From an uncultured Collinsella sp. (GTDB lineage Bacteria > Actinomycetota > Coriobacteriia > Coriobacteriales > Coriobacteriaceae): a DNA stretch of 64,000 nt. Of this stretch, positions 17,352-26,020 are shown piece after piece (position 1 is the first letter of the stretch; every line of letters starts with the position of its first letter). The DNA lies in the NCBI GenBank assembly GCA_902470815.1, contig CABRHS010000004.1, forward strand, positions 1 through 64,000, read 5' to 3'. A model generated the notes under the pieces. That model made no database searches. It was not told the origin of the DNA and saw nothing but the letters and a program-made list of their open reading frames with translations. A program made the translations under genes and the position numbers.

Positions 17352-18691
17352 TCGACACCGACAACGTCACGTGCGACACCTGCACCGCACCGTCTGATTT
17401 CGTCTTCGACGCCTCCGATGAGGCCAGCCGCGGCTGGCCGCGCGTCGACATCGAGCTCAATCCCTTCAAGGGCGCGTTCCCGCTGCTCGCCCAGCGTGAG
17501 GATCTTGCCTTCCTGGACAGCGGCGCCACGGCCCAGCGCCCGGCCCGCGTGCTCGAGGCCCAGAAGTCCTTCTACGAGACCATGAACGCCAATCCGCTGC
17601 GCGGCCTGTACTCTCTCTCCGTCGAGGCCACCGAGGCCATCGCCAAGGTGCGCTCGCAAATCGCAGGGCTCCTGGGCGCCGTCGACGACCGCGGGCGCAC
17701 ACGAGCCGACGAGGTCGTGTTCTGCCGCAACGCGAGCGAGGCGCTGAACATCGTCGCCAAGGGCTTCGCTCCCCACGTGCTCGAGCCCGGCGACGAGGTG
17801 ACCATCACCATCATGGAGCACCACTCCAACCTGATTCCCTGGCAGCAGGCGTGCCGCGAGGCGGGCGCCACGCTCGTCTACCTCTACCCCACCCCCACCG
17901 GTCGCATCACCGACGAGGAGATCGCCGCAAAGATCGGCCCCAAGACCAAGATCGTCGCTGCGGCGCACGTGTCCAACGTGCTGGGCGTGGAGAACCCCAT
18001 CGCCAAGCTCGCCGCCGCAGCGCACGCCAACGGCGCGTACATGGTCGTCGACGCCGCGCAGTCCATTCCGCACATGCGCGTGAACGTCGAGGAGCTCGGA
18101 GCCGACTTCCTCGCCTTCTCTGCCCACAAAGCCCTCGGCCCCATGGGCGTGGGCGTGCTGTGGGGCCGCGCCGAGCTGCTCGACCGCACCGACCCCGTCT
18201 ACACCGGCGGCGAGATGATCGACTCCGTCACCGAGCAGGGCGCCACCTGGGCCCCCGTGCCGGAGAAGTTCGAGGCGGGCACGCAGGACGCCGCCGGCAT
18301 ATACGCCACCGGCGTGGCGCTCGACTACCTGATAAACACCGTGGGCTATGACACGATCGCCGAGCGCGAGCGCGCCCTTGTCCATTACGCCATGAGCCGC
18401 ATGGTCGAGCTTCCCTTCGTCGACATCATCGGCTCCATCTACTGGGACCAGCACCACGGCGCGATCAGCTTCAACGTGCGCGGCATCCACCCACACGACG
18501 TCGCGAGCATCATGGACATGGACGGCGTGTGCATCCGAGCCGGGCACCACTGCGCCCAGCCGCTGCTCACCTGGCTCAAGGTGGAGAACCTCGCATGCTG
18601 CCGCGCGAGTATCGCGTTCTACAACGACAAGTACGACATCGATCGGTTCATCGAGAGCCTCGGACACGTCTGGAGCGTCTTCAATGGGTAA
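17348..18691 (+). CDS. sufS: Cysteine desulfurase SufS
   Basis: A 447-residue PLP enzyme that takes sulfur from cysteine and hands it to SufU. Lys261 in FSAHKALGP binds PLP and Cys402 in RAGHHCAQP is the persulfide site; this RxGxHCAQP loop marks group II (SufS-type) desulfurases. An N-terminal extension of about 37 residues carries two extra cysteines (C9 and C12), which is unusual for SufS. The GTG start overlaps the sufD stop. The last bases overlap the start of sufU, its expected partner. Confidence 0.95.
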   Translation: MIDTDNVTCDTCTAPSDFVFDASDEASRGWPRVDIELNPFKGAFPLLAQREDLAFLDSGATAQRPARVLEAQKSFYETMNANPLRGLYSLSVEATEAIAKVRSQIAGLLGAVDDRGRTRADEVVFCRNASEALNIVAKGFAPHVLEPGDEVTITIMEHHSNLIPWQQACREAGATLVYLYPTPTGRITDEEIAAKIGPKTKIVAAAHVSNVLGVENPIAKLAAAAHANGAYMVVDAAQSIPHMRVNVEELGADFLAFSAHKALGPMGVGVLWGRAELLDRTDPVYTGGEMIDSVTEQGATWAPVPEKFEAGTQDAAGIYATGVALDYLINTVGYDTIAERERALVHYAMSRMVELPFVDIIGSIYWDQHHGAISFNVRGIHPHDVASIMDMDGVCIRAGHHCAQPLLTWLKVENLACCRASIAFYNDKYDIDRFIESLGHVWSVFNG

Positions 18692-19106
18692 CCTGTACAG
18701 CTCCGCGAGCTTCATGGAGCACAGCTCGCACCCTGATTACAAGTACGAGATGAATGCCCCCACGCACACGCACGACGGCATCAACCCCAGCTGCGGCGAC
18801 GAGCTCACGCTCTCGTTACGCATCGAGGACGGCACGATCGCCGAAGCCGCGTTCACCGGTCACGGCTGCGCCATATCCCAGGCCTCAGCCGACATCATGG
18901 CCGAGCTCATCACCGATGAGAGTGTCGAGGAGGCCAGGCGCCTCTCAGGGCTGTTTTTGGCCATGATCCGCGGCGAGGAGCTCTCCGAGGAGGACTTCGA
19001 GGACCTGGACGAGGCGGCACAGCTCAAGGATATCTCGCACATGCCCGCGCGCGTGAAATGCGCCGAGCTCGCCTGGCGCACCCTCGACGGCATGCTCGAG
19101 GCGTGA
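18684..19106 (+). CDS. sufU: Zinc-dependent sulfurtransferase SufU
   Basis: This 140-residue NifU-N/IscU-fold protein has ligand residues Cys37 and Asp39 (NPSCGD), Cys62 (GHGCAIS) and Cys126 (VKCAEL). The insertion between the second and third cysteines (SGLFLAMIRGEELSEEDFEDL) is typical of SufU rather than IscU. SufU accepts persulfide sulfur from SufS through zinc-ligand exchange. It overlaps sufS by eight bases and closes the suf operon; the transporter genes begin 40 bases downstream on the same strand. Confidence 0.93.
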   Translation: MGNLYSSASFMEHSSHPDYKYEMNAPTHTHDGINPSCGDELTLSLRIEDGTIAEAAFTGHGCAISQASADIMAELITDESVEEARRLSGLFLAMIRGEELSEEDFEDLDEAAQLKDISHMPARVKCAELAWRTLDGMLEA

Positions 19107-19146
19107 GCGGGCCCGCGATGCCATCGACCCATGTAGCGAGGCGAGG

Positions 19147-19791
19147 ATGATCCAGCAGATCGCGACATACTTCTCCGAGCATCTCGGCGATTGGCTCGGC
19201 ATGGTCGCAGACCATCTTGCGATCAGCGGCATGGCGCTCTGCGCCGGCCTGCTCATCGCCGTGCCGCTCGGCATAGCGTGCAGCCGCCACGCCTGGAGCG
19301 AACGGCTCGCAACCGGCGCGGCCGGCGTGCTCCGGGTCATCCCCAGCCTTGCCATCCTGATTCTCTGCGTTCCCTATCTGGGCGTGGGAACGCTCCCGGC
19401 GGTCGTGGCGCTCACGGTGCTCGCCATCCCGCCCATGCTCATCAACACGGCGGTCGCGCTGAGGGGCGTCTCTCCCGAGATAATCGAGGCCGCCACGGCC
19501 ATGGGCATGAGCCCGCTGAGGCTCTGGCTCACCGTCAAGGCGCCGCTCGCGTTCCCGCTCGCGTTCTCGGGCGTCCGCACCGCCGCATCGGAGGTCATCG
19601 CATCCGCCACACTCGCGGCTTACATCGGCGCCGGCGGCCTGGGCATCCTCATCTACACGGGCCTCGGGGCCCTCAGAAGCGACCTGCTCTGGATCGGCGG
19701 CGTTTCCGTCGCTTTGCTGTCGCTGGCCGTAAATCGCGCCCTCGCCCTTGTCGAGCGTCGCCTTCGCGCATACGAGCACGCAAACGGTTAG
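19147..19791 (+). CDS. opuCB: Osmoprotectant ABC transporter permease (OpuCB-like)
   Basis: A 214-residue inner-membrane subunit with about six hydrophobic helices and the coupling loop EIIEAATAMGMSPLRLWLTVKAPLA (EAA-type motif) that docks on the ATPase. RVIPSLAILILCVPYLGVGT and ASATLAAYIGAGGLGILIYTGL are characteristic of glycine betaine/choline/carnitine permeases of the OpuC/YehY class. It is the first of four transporter genes in the order permease, binding protein, ATPase, permease. It may be co-transcribed with suf, since no terminator is visible in the 40-base gap. Confidence 0.88.
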   Translation: MIQQIATYFSEHLGDWLGMVADHLAISGMALCAGLLIAVPLGIACSRHAWSERLATGAAGVLRVIPSLAILILCVPYLGVGTLPAVVALTVLAIPPMLINTAVALRGVSPEIIEAATAMGMSPLRLWLTVKAPLAFPLAFSGVRTAASEVIASATLAAYIGAGGLGILIYTGLGALRSDLLWIGGVSVALLSLAVNRALALVERRLRAYEHANG

Positions 19792-19855
19792 GGCCTCGAG
19801 CGGCTCGGGATCGCGCGCATCATCTATAACACCCCGCCCCTTTGAAAGGAACAGC

Positions 19856-20770
19856 ATGAACACCACGATGACCCGTCGCAACGCCATAGCCTTATGTGGC
19901 ACTGCAGCGCTATCATTATTCGGCGTCTCCGCCCTCACCGGCTGCGTAGCCTCCGGCAAAGACCCATCGGGGACCGTGACCGTCGGCTCCAAGGCGTTCA
20001 CCGAGGGCGTCATCTTGTCGGAGCTCTACGCCCTCGCGCTCGAAGACGCCGGGATCAAGGTCGAACGCTCCTTCGAGATCTCCGGCTCGCTCATCCACAC
20101 CGCGCTTGAGAACAGCGATATCGACCTCTATCCCGAGTACACGGGCACCGGCCTGATCTCCGTCCTCAAAATGAATCCCATGACGGACCCCGAAGAGGTA
20201 TATCAGACCGTCAAGGACGAATATGCCACCCGGTTCGACCTGGTGTGGCTCGACAAATCCGAGGCGGCGGACGGCCAGGGCCTGGTCATCCGCACCGCGG
20301 CGGCCGAGCGCCTCGGGATCAAGACGATCTCAGACCTGCAGCAGCACGCCTCCGACCTGCGCTTTGCGAGCCAGGGTCAATTCGACGAGCGCGCCGACGG
20401 ACTCCCCGCGCTCGAGGCCGCCTACGGAGCCTTCGACTGGAAGGACTCGGCCATCTACGATGAGGGGCTCAAGTACGAGGTCCTGCGCAACGACGAGGCC
20501 GACGTGACCCCCGCCTACACCACCGAGGCGCAGCTCACCGACAAGACCTTCACGCTGCTCGAAGACGACAAGCGCGTCTGGCCTCCCTACAACGTGGCGC
20601 CCGTGGCGCGCGCCGCCGTCCTCGAGGCGAACCCCGGCATCGCCACGGCACTCAAGCGCGTGAGCGACGCGCTGACCACCGAGAAGCTCACTGAGCTCAA
20701 TGCGCGCGTCGACATCGACAAGGAGGAGTGCGAGGACGTCGCGAGGGACTTCTTCGACTCCATTTCGTAG
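19856..20770 (+). CDS. opuCC: Osmoprotectant-binding lipoprotein (OpuCC/ProX-like)
   Basis: This 304-residue solute-binding protein has a signal sequence with twin arginine-like MTRRNA, a hydrophobic core and a lipobox-like ALTGC ending at about Cys29, so it should be a lipoprotein. VGSKAFTEGVILSELYALALEDAGIKVERSF and NSDIDLYPEYTGTGLISVL are the conserved start of the OpuAC/ProX family. It would deliver a quaternary ammonium osmolyte to the flanking permeases. The ATG at 19856 has GAAAGGA upstream; the longer frame to 19748 overlaps the permease gene and is rejected. Confidence 0.88.
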   Translation: MNTTMTRRNAIALCGTAALSLFGVSALTGCVASGKDPSGTVTVGSKAFTEGVILSELYALALEDAGIKVERSFEISGSLIHTALENSDIDLYPEYTGTGLISVLKMNPMTDPEEVYQTVKDEYATRFDLVWLDKSEAADGQGLVIRTAAAERLGIKTISDLQQHASDLRFASQGQFDERADGLPALEAAYGAFDWKDSAIYDEGLKYEVLRNDEADVTPAYTTEAQLTDKTFTLLEDDKRVWPPYNVAPVARAAVLEANPGIATALKRVSDALTTEKLTELNARVDIDKEECEDVARDFFDSIS

Positions 20771-20825
20771 CCTCTAGCCCCACAAGACGCGACAGCGCGT
20801 CGAAACAAGCAGCCAAGGAGGGCGC

Positions 20826-21617
20826 ATGACCCCCGCAGTCGAATTCATTGACGTCACGAAGCGTTTTCCCGGCGCGGCGTCGCCGGCCCTCGACCACGTG
20901 AGCCTCGCCATCGAGCCCGGCGAGCTCGTGTGCGTGCTCGGCACATCGGGTGGCGGAAAGACGACGTTCATCAAGCTCGTCAACCGCCTGCATGACCCCG
21001 ATTCCGGCACCGTCATGGTGAACGGACGGGACAACTCGAAGGCCGATCCCGTCGAGCTGCGGCGCGGAATCGGGTACGTGATCCAGCAAACCGGGCTGTT
21101 CCCGCACATGACCGTCGCCGACAACATCGCCTGCGTGCCCAAGATACTCAAATGGGACCGCGACCGCATCGACGCCCGCGTGGATGAGCTGCTCGAGCTC
21201 GTGCACCTGGAGCCGGGTGACTTCCGCGACCGCTACCCCGCGCAGCTCTCCGGTGGTCAACAGCAGCGCGTGGGCCTCGTGCGCGCCCTCGCCGCCTCGC
21301 CCGAGCTCATGCTCCTCGACGAGCCCTTTGGCGCGATCGACGCCATCACGCGCGCCAAGCTCCAAGACGAGCTCCTTCGCATCCATCGAGGAAGCGGAAA
21401 GACCTTCATCTTCGTCACGCACGACGTCACCGAGGCGCTCAAGCTCGGCACCAAGGTGCTCGTCGTGGACGGCGGTCGCGTCCAGCAATACGCCGAGCCG
21501 CAAGAGCTCCTGACGCACCCCGCCACGCCCTTTGTCCGCGAGCTGCTCGCAACCCAAGGGTATGGGAGCGACGGCCCGCTGCCGCGCGCCGCGATGGGAG
21601 GAGGAGGAAGAGCGTGA
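20826..21617 (+). CDS. opuCA: Osmoprotectant ABC transporter ATP-binding protein (OpuCA-like)
   Basis: A 263-residue ATPase with Walker A GTSGGGKTT near residue 39, Q-loop IQQTGLFPHMTV, signature LSGGQQQRVG, Walker B LMLLDEPFGAID and switch His in VTHDV. The block IKLVNRLHDPDSG is shared with OpuCA/ProV. The C-terminal CBS domains found in many OpuCA/ProV proteins are absent, so ionic-strength sensing through them is not possible here. It overlaps the second permease gene through TGATG. Confidence 0.9.
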   Translation: MTPAVEFIDVTKRFPGAASPALDHVSLAIEPGELVCVLGTSGGGKTTFIKLVNRLHDPDSGTVMVNGRDNSKADPVELRRGIGYVIQQTGLFPHMTVADNIACVPKILKWDRDRIDARVDELLELVHLEPGDFRDRYPAQLSGGQQQRVGLVRALAASPELMLLDEPFGAIDAITRAKLQDELLRIHRGSGKTFIFVTHDVTEALKLGTKVLVVDGGRVQQYAEPQELLTHPATPFVRELLATQGYGSDGPLPRAAMGGGGRA

Positions 21618-22237
21618 TGTCCGTCTTCGCGTACATGGCGTCGCACGCCGACATGCTGATCGAGGCGACGGGGGAGCACATGGCCCTGCTCGGCGTCACC
21701 ATGCTCATATCATGCGCCGTCGCCGCGCTCATCACCGTCGCCTGCCTGCGGAACCGGCGCTGGGGAGACGCCGTGATCGAGCTGCTCGGCGCGGCGTACG
21801 CCATCCCCAGCCTCGCCCTGTTCGCGCTGCTCATCCCCGTGACCGGCCTGGGATTCACGAGCGCGGTCATCGTCATGGTGGCCTACAACCAGTTCATGCT
21901 CGTGCGCAATGCCCTCGAGGGGCTCCGCGGCGTGGATCCCGCCGTCGTGGAGGCGGCGCGGGGGATGGGCCTGAACGACCTGCAGGTGCTCACGGGGGTC
22001 CAACTTCCACTCGCGCTCCCGGCGATCATCGCCGGCATGCGGCTCGCCTGCATCTCGACGGTCGGGATCGCCACCATCGCCGCCACCATCAACGCCGGCG
22101 GCCTGGGAATGATCCTCCTGAGCGGCCTGCGCAGCATGAACATCGAGAAGATCGTCGCCGGCACGATCTGCTGCGCCGCGCTCGCCCTCGCGCTCGACGG
22201 CGCCCTGAGGCTCATCGAGTCCCGCCTTCGGGCGTGA
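21617..22237 (+). CDS. opuCD: Osmoprotectant ABC transporter permease (OpuCD-like)
   Basis: The second permease, 206 residues, has six hydrophobic helices and the loop VVEAARGMGLNDLQVLTGVQLPLALPAII. STVGIATIAATINAGGLGMILLSGLR matches OpuCD/YehW. GGAGGAGGAAG precedes the ATG at 21617, which overlaps the ATPase stop; a GTG three bases earlier is also possible. With 19147-21617 it completes a heterodimeric-permease importer. Confidence 0.88.
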   Translation: MSVFAYMASHADMLIEATGEHMALLGVTMLISCAVAALITVACLRNRRWGDAVIELLGAAYAIPSLALFALLIPVTGLGFTSAVIVMVAYNQFMLVRNALEGLRGVDPAVVEAARGMGLNDLQVLTGVQLPLALPAIIAGMRLACISTVGIATIAATINAGGLGMILLSGLRSMNIEKIVAGTICCAALALALDGALRLIESRLRA

Positions 22238-22266
22238 AGCCGGGTCCACCCCGACGCCCCGTTGAC

Positions 22267-22283
22267 CGAAATGTGACATTTCG
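22267..22283. promoter_or_regulatory. 17-bp perfect palindrome downstream of opuCD
   Basis: CGAAATG-TGA-CATTTCG is a perfect inverted repeat with a three-base centre, 30 bases after the opuCD stop and about 110 bases before the next gene. TTGACC just overlaps its left end, as a -35 box might, but no good -10 follows. It could be an operator or a small hairpin. Confidence 0.35.
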
Positions 22284-22337
22284 CTCGTAGCCTTCTTGTG
22301 CGGTCGGCCGTATGGGACGCGGTGAGCCGCCGGACGA

Positions 22338-22350
22338 GTACACTGTGTAC
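22338..22350. promoter_or_regulatory. 13-bp palindrome GTACAC-T-GTGTAC upstream of the LPG-synthase-like gene
   Basis: A perfect odd-length palindrome 43 bases before the ATG at 22394, in the position expected for an operator over the promoter or early transcript. No regulator gene adjoins it. Its role is inferred from symmetry and location only. Confidence 0.35.
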
Positions 22351-22393
22351 ACGGCCGCATGTGGGCCGCGTCGATAGATCACGGAGGCAGACC

Positions 22394-23806
22394 ATGACGT
22401 CACAAAGCGATTGCGAACGGGAGCGGCCGGCCATGCCGGAAGGCCCCGACGCAGCGGCCTCCAAGCGGCGGCGCGTCCGGCGCGCGCCCAAGATCGCCGT
22501 GGGCGACGCCTCCGCCGTCCAGGACCGCAAGGCGGACAGCACCTCCATGCGGCAGGTGCGCACCACGTTCATCTTCCTCGCGTTCATCGGCATCGCCTAC
22601 GCGGCCTATCTCGTCATGAGCGGGCAGCTCGACGACTTCGTGCGGGCGCTCATCGGCGTCGACCCCAAGTGGATCGTCGCGGGCGTCGCCTGCTTCCTGT
22701 GCTATTACGTGTTCGGCGTACTCGCCTACGCCGCAATCGTGGTCGTCGACCACGACTCGCCCGTGGGTTTTCGCGACCTCATGAGCGTCGAGGCATCGGG
22801 CGTGTTCTTCATGCGCCTCACCCCAGGCGGCGCCGGTGTCATCCCGTCGCAGATCTACCGCCTCACGCGCGCGGGCCTCTCCCTGCCGGACGCATCCGCC
22901 CTCCAGTTCGTCCGCTTCACGCTCTATGAGGCGGGCGAGGGAATCTTCGCCGCCATCATGCTCCTGCTCTGCGGGGATTATTTCCTCAAGACGTTCGCCG
23001 ACGTGAAGATCCTCGGGCTGGACGTCGTGTGGATCGGCATCTTCATGTTCGGGTTCAAGTTCATCCAGGTGGGCGGCGTGTTCCTGCTCTGCCTGCTTCC
23101 TGGCCCCATCCAGAGGCTCGGAGCCCTCGGCCTCAGGATGGGCCGCGCCCTGCACATCCTCAACGACGAGCGCTATGAGCGCTACCTTGAGTTCCTCACC
23201 ACGCAGGTCAGCTCCTTCTCCCAGGCGTTCCGCTCCGCCGCCTCGAATTGGCACGTGCTGCCGGCCGTCGAGCTCCTCACCCTGCTCCAGCTCGGCTGCA
23301 TGTACGCCCTCCCCTATTTCGTCCTCCGTGCGTTCGGTCTCGAGGCCGACCTCCTGATCTGCCTCGCCTCCGGCTCCATGGTGGAGCTGCTCGTCAACGC
23401 CATCCCGCTGCCCGGCGGCGCGGGCGGGGCCGAGGTGGGCTTCACCTACCTGTTCCGCGACATGTTCGGCTGGCACCTCTCCGCTGGCCTGGTCATCTGG
23501 CGCACCGTGGAATACCTGCTCCCCGTCGTGATCGCGGCTCCGTGCATGGGCATGCGCTCGACCACCGGTGAGAGCATCTACCACCGATGGAACAGGCGCC
23601 TTGAGAACACCGTCCATGTTGCCCACGGAGACTGGGGCAGCGTCAAGCGCCCGGCGGGCATCGCGTACCGTCCGCCCGCGCAGCAACCCCTCCCCCCGGA
23701 GCGCAAAGTCACCCGCACGCAGGCCGGGGACCTCACCGTGAAGATGGGCGGAAAGAGCGCCCCCGCGCCTCAGGGACGCAAAACGCCGGAGCCGCCCGCC
23801 GAATAG
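22394..23806 (+). CDS. LPG synthase TM-domain (UPF0104/AglD2-like) membrane protein
   Basis: A 470-residue protein with a basic, disordered N-terminus (about 45 residues with SKRRRVRRAPK), seven to eight hydrophobic helices and a basic, proline-rich cytosolic tail. The central VEASGVFFMRLTPGGAGVIPSQIYRL and the C-terminal NAIPLPGGAGGAEVGFTYLF blocks are the two conserved GG motifs of the LPG_synthase_TM family, related to the flippase half of MprF. There is no synthase domain, so lipid or glycolipid transport is the likeliest role. The ATG at 22394 has ACGGAGG upstream; an ATG at residue 14 is also possible. Confidence 0.8.
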   Translation: MTSQSDCERERPAMPEGPDAAASKRRRVRRAPKIAVGDASAVQDRKADSTSMRQVRTTFIFLAFIGIAYAAYLVMSGQLDDFVRALIGVDPKWIVAGVACFLCYYVFGVLAYAAIVVVDHDSPVGFRDLMSVEASGVFFMRLTPGGAGVIPSQIYRLTRAGLSLPDASALQFVRFTLYEAGEGIFAAIMLLLCGDYFLKTFADVKILGLDVVWIGIFMFGFKFIQVGGVFLLCLLPGPIQRLGALGLRMGRALHILNDERYERYLEFLTTQVSSFSQAFRSAASNWHVLPAVELLTLLQLGCMYALPYFVLRAFGLEADLLICLASGSMVELLVNAIPLPGGAGGAEVGFTYLFRDMFGWHLSAGLVIWRTVEYLLPVVIAAPCMGMRSTTGESIYHRWNRRLENTVHVAHGDWGSVKRPAGIAYRPPAQQPLPPERKVTRTQAGDLTVKMGGKSAPAPQGRKTPEPPAE

Positions 23807-23901
23807 GCCACGCGACCCGCGAACTCTCCATGAACCGCGAACACTTCTCGTGCGTTTTCACTTATTGAAACGTTCCACACCTGTTTTTCCACCGTTCGCA
23901 G

Positions 23902-23930
23902 AATACAGGGTGGACAAATCGCGCTAGAAT
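23902..23930 (+). promoter_or_regulatory. Possible promoter of the NifU-like/GGGtGRT operon
   Basis: A good -10 box TAGAAT (23925-23930) follows a weak -35 AATACA (23902-23907) at 17 bases. The stretch just upstream (CTGTTTTTCC) is AT-rich in an otherwise GC-rich region. Transcription would start about 70 bases before the ATG at 24009. Confidence 0.4.
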
Positions 23931-24008
23931 AAACCTGCATGTCAGGTTTGCCCGTTGCGCAGTCGAGTGACCGCACGATGGGCACCAACTACGAAAGAGA
24001 GGAGAGGC

Positions 24009-24743
24009 ATGCAGTACTCACAGGAAGTGGAGAACATGTGCCCCGTCGCCAAGGGTGCATACCACGGTCCCGCGCCCATCCCCGAGGAGGGCAAGTGGGT
24101 CCAGGCCAAGGAGATCAAGGACATCTCCGGCCTCACGCACGGTGTGGGTTGGTGCGCCCCCCAGCAGGGCGCCTGCAAGCTCACGCTTAACGTCAAGGAC
24201 GGCATCATCGAGGAGGCCCTCGTCGAGACCATCGGCTGCTCGGGCATGACCCACTCCGCCGCCATGGCTTCCGAGATCCTTCCCGGCAAGACCATCCTCG
24301 AGGCCCTCAACACCGACCTCGTCTGCGACGCCATCAACGTCGCCATGCGTGAGATCTTCCTGCAGATCGTCTACGGCCGCAGCCAGACCGCGTTCTCCGA
24401 GGGCGGCCTGCCCGTGGGCGCCTCCCTCGACGACCTCGGCAAGGGCCTTCGCTCCCAGGTCGGCACCATGTTCGGCACCAAGGCCAAGGGCGCTCGCTAC
24501 CTCGAGCTCGCCCAGGGCTACGTGACCCGCATGGCCCTCAACGCCAACAACGAGATCATCGCGTTCGAGTTCATGAACCTCGGCAAGTTCACCGACGCCC
24601 TCAAGGCCGGCAAGACCCCCGAGGAGGCCATCGCCGGCGCCATGGGCCACTACGGCCAGTGGGAGAACGCCGCCAAGTACATCGACCCGCGCACCGACGA
24701 GGAGACCCACACGGTCGCCAACGTCTTCCCGGTCCACGAGTAA
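24009..24743 (+). CDS. NifU/IscU-fold scaffold protein partnered with GGGtGRT protein
   Basis: This 244-residue protein has an IscU/NifU-like core. Cysteines lie at residues 11, 49, 56, 77 and 106: GWCAPQQGAC, then IGCSGMTHSAAMASE (like the GC-x-ISQAS loop of SufU) and LVCDAIN. Family knowledge calls this an iron-sulfur assembly scaffold homologue always found beside the GGGtGRT protein. A C-terminal extension from about residue 165 (YVTRMALNANNEIIAFEFMNLGK...) is not seen in SufU. The ATG has GAGAGGAGAGG upstream. No classical cluster-transfer activity is proven, and the third ligand pattern differs from SufU. Confidence 0.8.
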   Translation: MQYSQEVENMCPVAKGAYHGPAPIPEEGKWVQAKEIKDISGLTHGVGWCAPQQGACKLTLNVKDGIIEEALVETIGCSGMTHSAAMASEILPGKTILEALNTDLVCDAINVAMREIFLQIVYGRSQTAFSEGGLPVGASLDDLGKGLRSQVGTMFGTKAKGARYLELAQGYVTRMALNANNEIIAFEFMNLGKFTDALKAGKTPEEAIAGAMGHYGQWENAAKYIDPRTDEETHTVANVFPVHE

Positions 24744-24764
24744 AGAAAGGGAGGGACTATAACC

Positions 24765-25769
24765 ATGGCTGTTACTTTCGAAGGTTACGAGCGCCGCGTT
24801 GAGAAGATCAACGCCTGCCTCGCCGAGAACGGCATCGCCTCCCTCGAGGAAGCCGAGCAGATCTGCCTCGACAAGGGCGTGAACGCCCGCGAGATCGTGC
24901 ACGACACCCAGTCCATCGCGTTCCAGAACGCCGAGTGGGCCTACACCCTGGGTTGCGCGCTGGCCATCAAGAAGGGCGCCAAGACCGCCTCTGAGGCTGC
25001 CGCCATCATCGGTGAGGGCATCCAGGCCTTCACCGTTCCGGGTTCCGTCGCCGAGGACCGCAAGGTCGGTCTGGGCCACGGCAACCTGGGCGCCATGCTC
25101 CTGTCCGACGACACCGAGTGCTTCGCGTTCCTCGCCGGCCACGAGTCCTTCGCCGCCGCCGAGGGCGCCATCAAGCTGGCCCTCAACGCCAACAAGGCCC
25201 GCAAGACGCCGCTGCGCGTCATCCTGAACGGCCTGGGCAAGGACGCCGCCCAGATCATCGCCCGCATCAACGGCTTCACCTACGTGAAGACCCAGTTCGA
25301 CTACTTCACGGGCGAGCTCAAGGTCGTCGAGACCATCCCCTACTCCGATGGTCCCCGCGCTGCCGTCAACTGCTACGGCGCCGACGACGTCCGCGAGGGC
25401 GTCGCCATCATGTGGCACGAGAACGTGGACATCTCCATCACCGGTAACTCCACCAACCCCACGCGCTTCCAGCACCCCACCGCGGGCACCTACAAGAAGG
25501 AGCGCCTCGAGGCCGGCAAGAAGTACTTCTCCGTAGCCTCCGGTGGCGGCACCGGCCGCACCCTGCACCCGGACAACATGGGCGCCGGCCCCGCCTCCTA
25601 CGGCATGACCGACACCATGGGCCGCATGCACTCCGACGCCCAGTTCGCCGGCTCCTCCTCCGTGCCTGCGCACGTCGACATGATGGGCCTCATCGGCATG
25701 GGCAACAACCCCATGGTCGGTGCTACCGTCGCTTGCGCCGTCGCCGTGAACGCCGCCATCAACGAGTAG
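24765..25769 (+). CDS. GGGtGRT protein (unknown function)
   Basis: A 334-residue soluble protein named for its conserved GGGTGRT stretch, here residues 260-266 within SVASGGGTGRTLHPDN. Other conserved-looking, Gly-rich blocks are VGLGHGNLGAMLLSDDTECFAFLAGHESFAAAEGAIKLALNAN and the C-terminal HVDMMGLIGMGNNPMVGATVACAVAVN. It has five scattered Cys, no signal peptide and no membrane segment. It follows the NifU-like gene by 21 bases with GGGAGGG before the ATG, and a strong terminator follows, so the two form a complete operon. The biochemical role is not known. Confidence 0.85.
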   Translation: MAVTFEGYERRVEKINACLAENGIASLEEAEQICLDKGVNAREIVHDTQSIAFQNAEWAYTLGCALAIKKGAKTASEAAAIIGEGIQAFTVPGSVAEDRKVGLGHGNLGAMLLSDDTECFAFLAGHESFAAAEGAIKLALNANKARKTPLRVILNGLGKDAAQIIARINGFTYVKTQFDYFTGELKVVETIPYSDGPRAAVNCYGADDVREGVAIMWHENVDISITGNSTNPTRFQHPTAGTYKKERLEAGKKYFSVASGGGTGRTLHPDNMGAGPASYGMTDTMGRMHSDAQFAGSSSVPAHVDMMGLIGMGNNPMVGATVACAVAVNAAINE

Positions 25770-25804
25770 CATTCACGCCGCACGCATAGACTCGGCAAGA
25801 ATAT

Positions 25805-25833
25805 GGCCGCCACCTTCGGGTGGCGGCCTTTTT
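25805..25833 (+). terminator. Rho-independent terminator of the GGGtGRT operon
   Basis: A perfect 10-bp stem, GGCCGCCACC with GGTGGCGGCC, closes a TTCG tetraloop and is followed by five T residues. It lies 35 bases after the stop codon at 25769. Confidence 0.93.
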
Positions 25834-25881
25834 GTAAAGGAACGACCCCGCCTTGGCAGCTCACGACCAGCCTGCCCGCCC

Positions 25882-25912
25882 CATCACCGTTCATGGTCGA
25901 CGAACGGTGATG
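25882..25912. repeat. 11-bp-stem hairpin in the intergenic region before ldhA
   Basis: CATCACCGTTC and GAACGGTGATG form a perfect stem around a nine-base loop. There is no T tract, so it is not a normal terminator. The region from 25834 to 26003 holds no open frame that looks like a gene. Confidence 0.45.
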
Positions 25913-26020
25913 ACAAGGCCCATTCATGTGAAGGGGGCATCGCGGGGGTCAAAATCAGTCGGGGTCCATAGGCTTGCGACACCGGCGATGCGGGCCGTAG
26001 GGGGCCACGGGGCCCCGTGG

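Noticed and set aside
24018..25772. A 584-codon minus-strand open frame opposite the NifU-like and GGGtGRT genes
   Set aside because: Antisense of the operon; Gly/Val/Asp/His-rich shadow composition without motifs.
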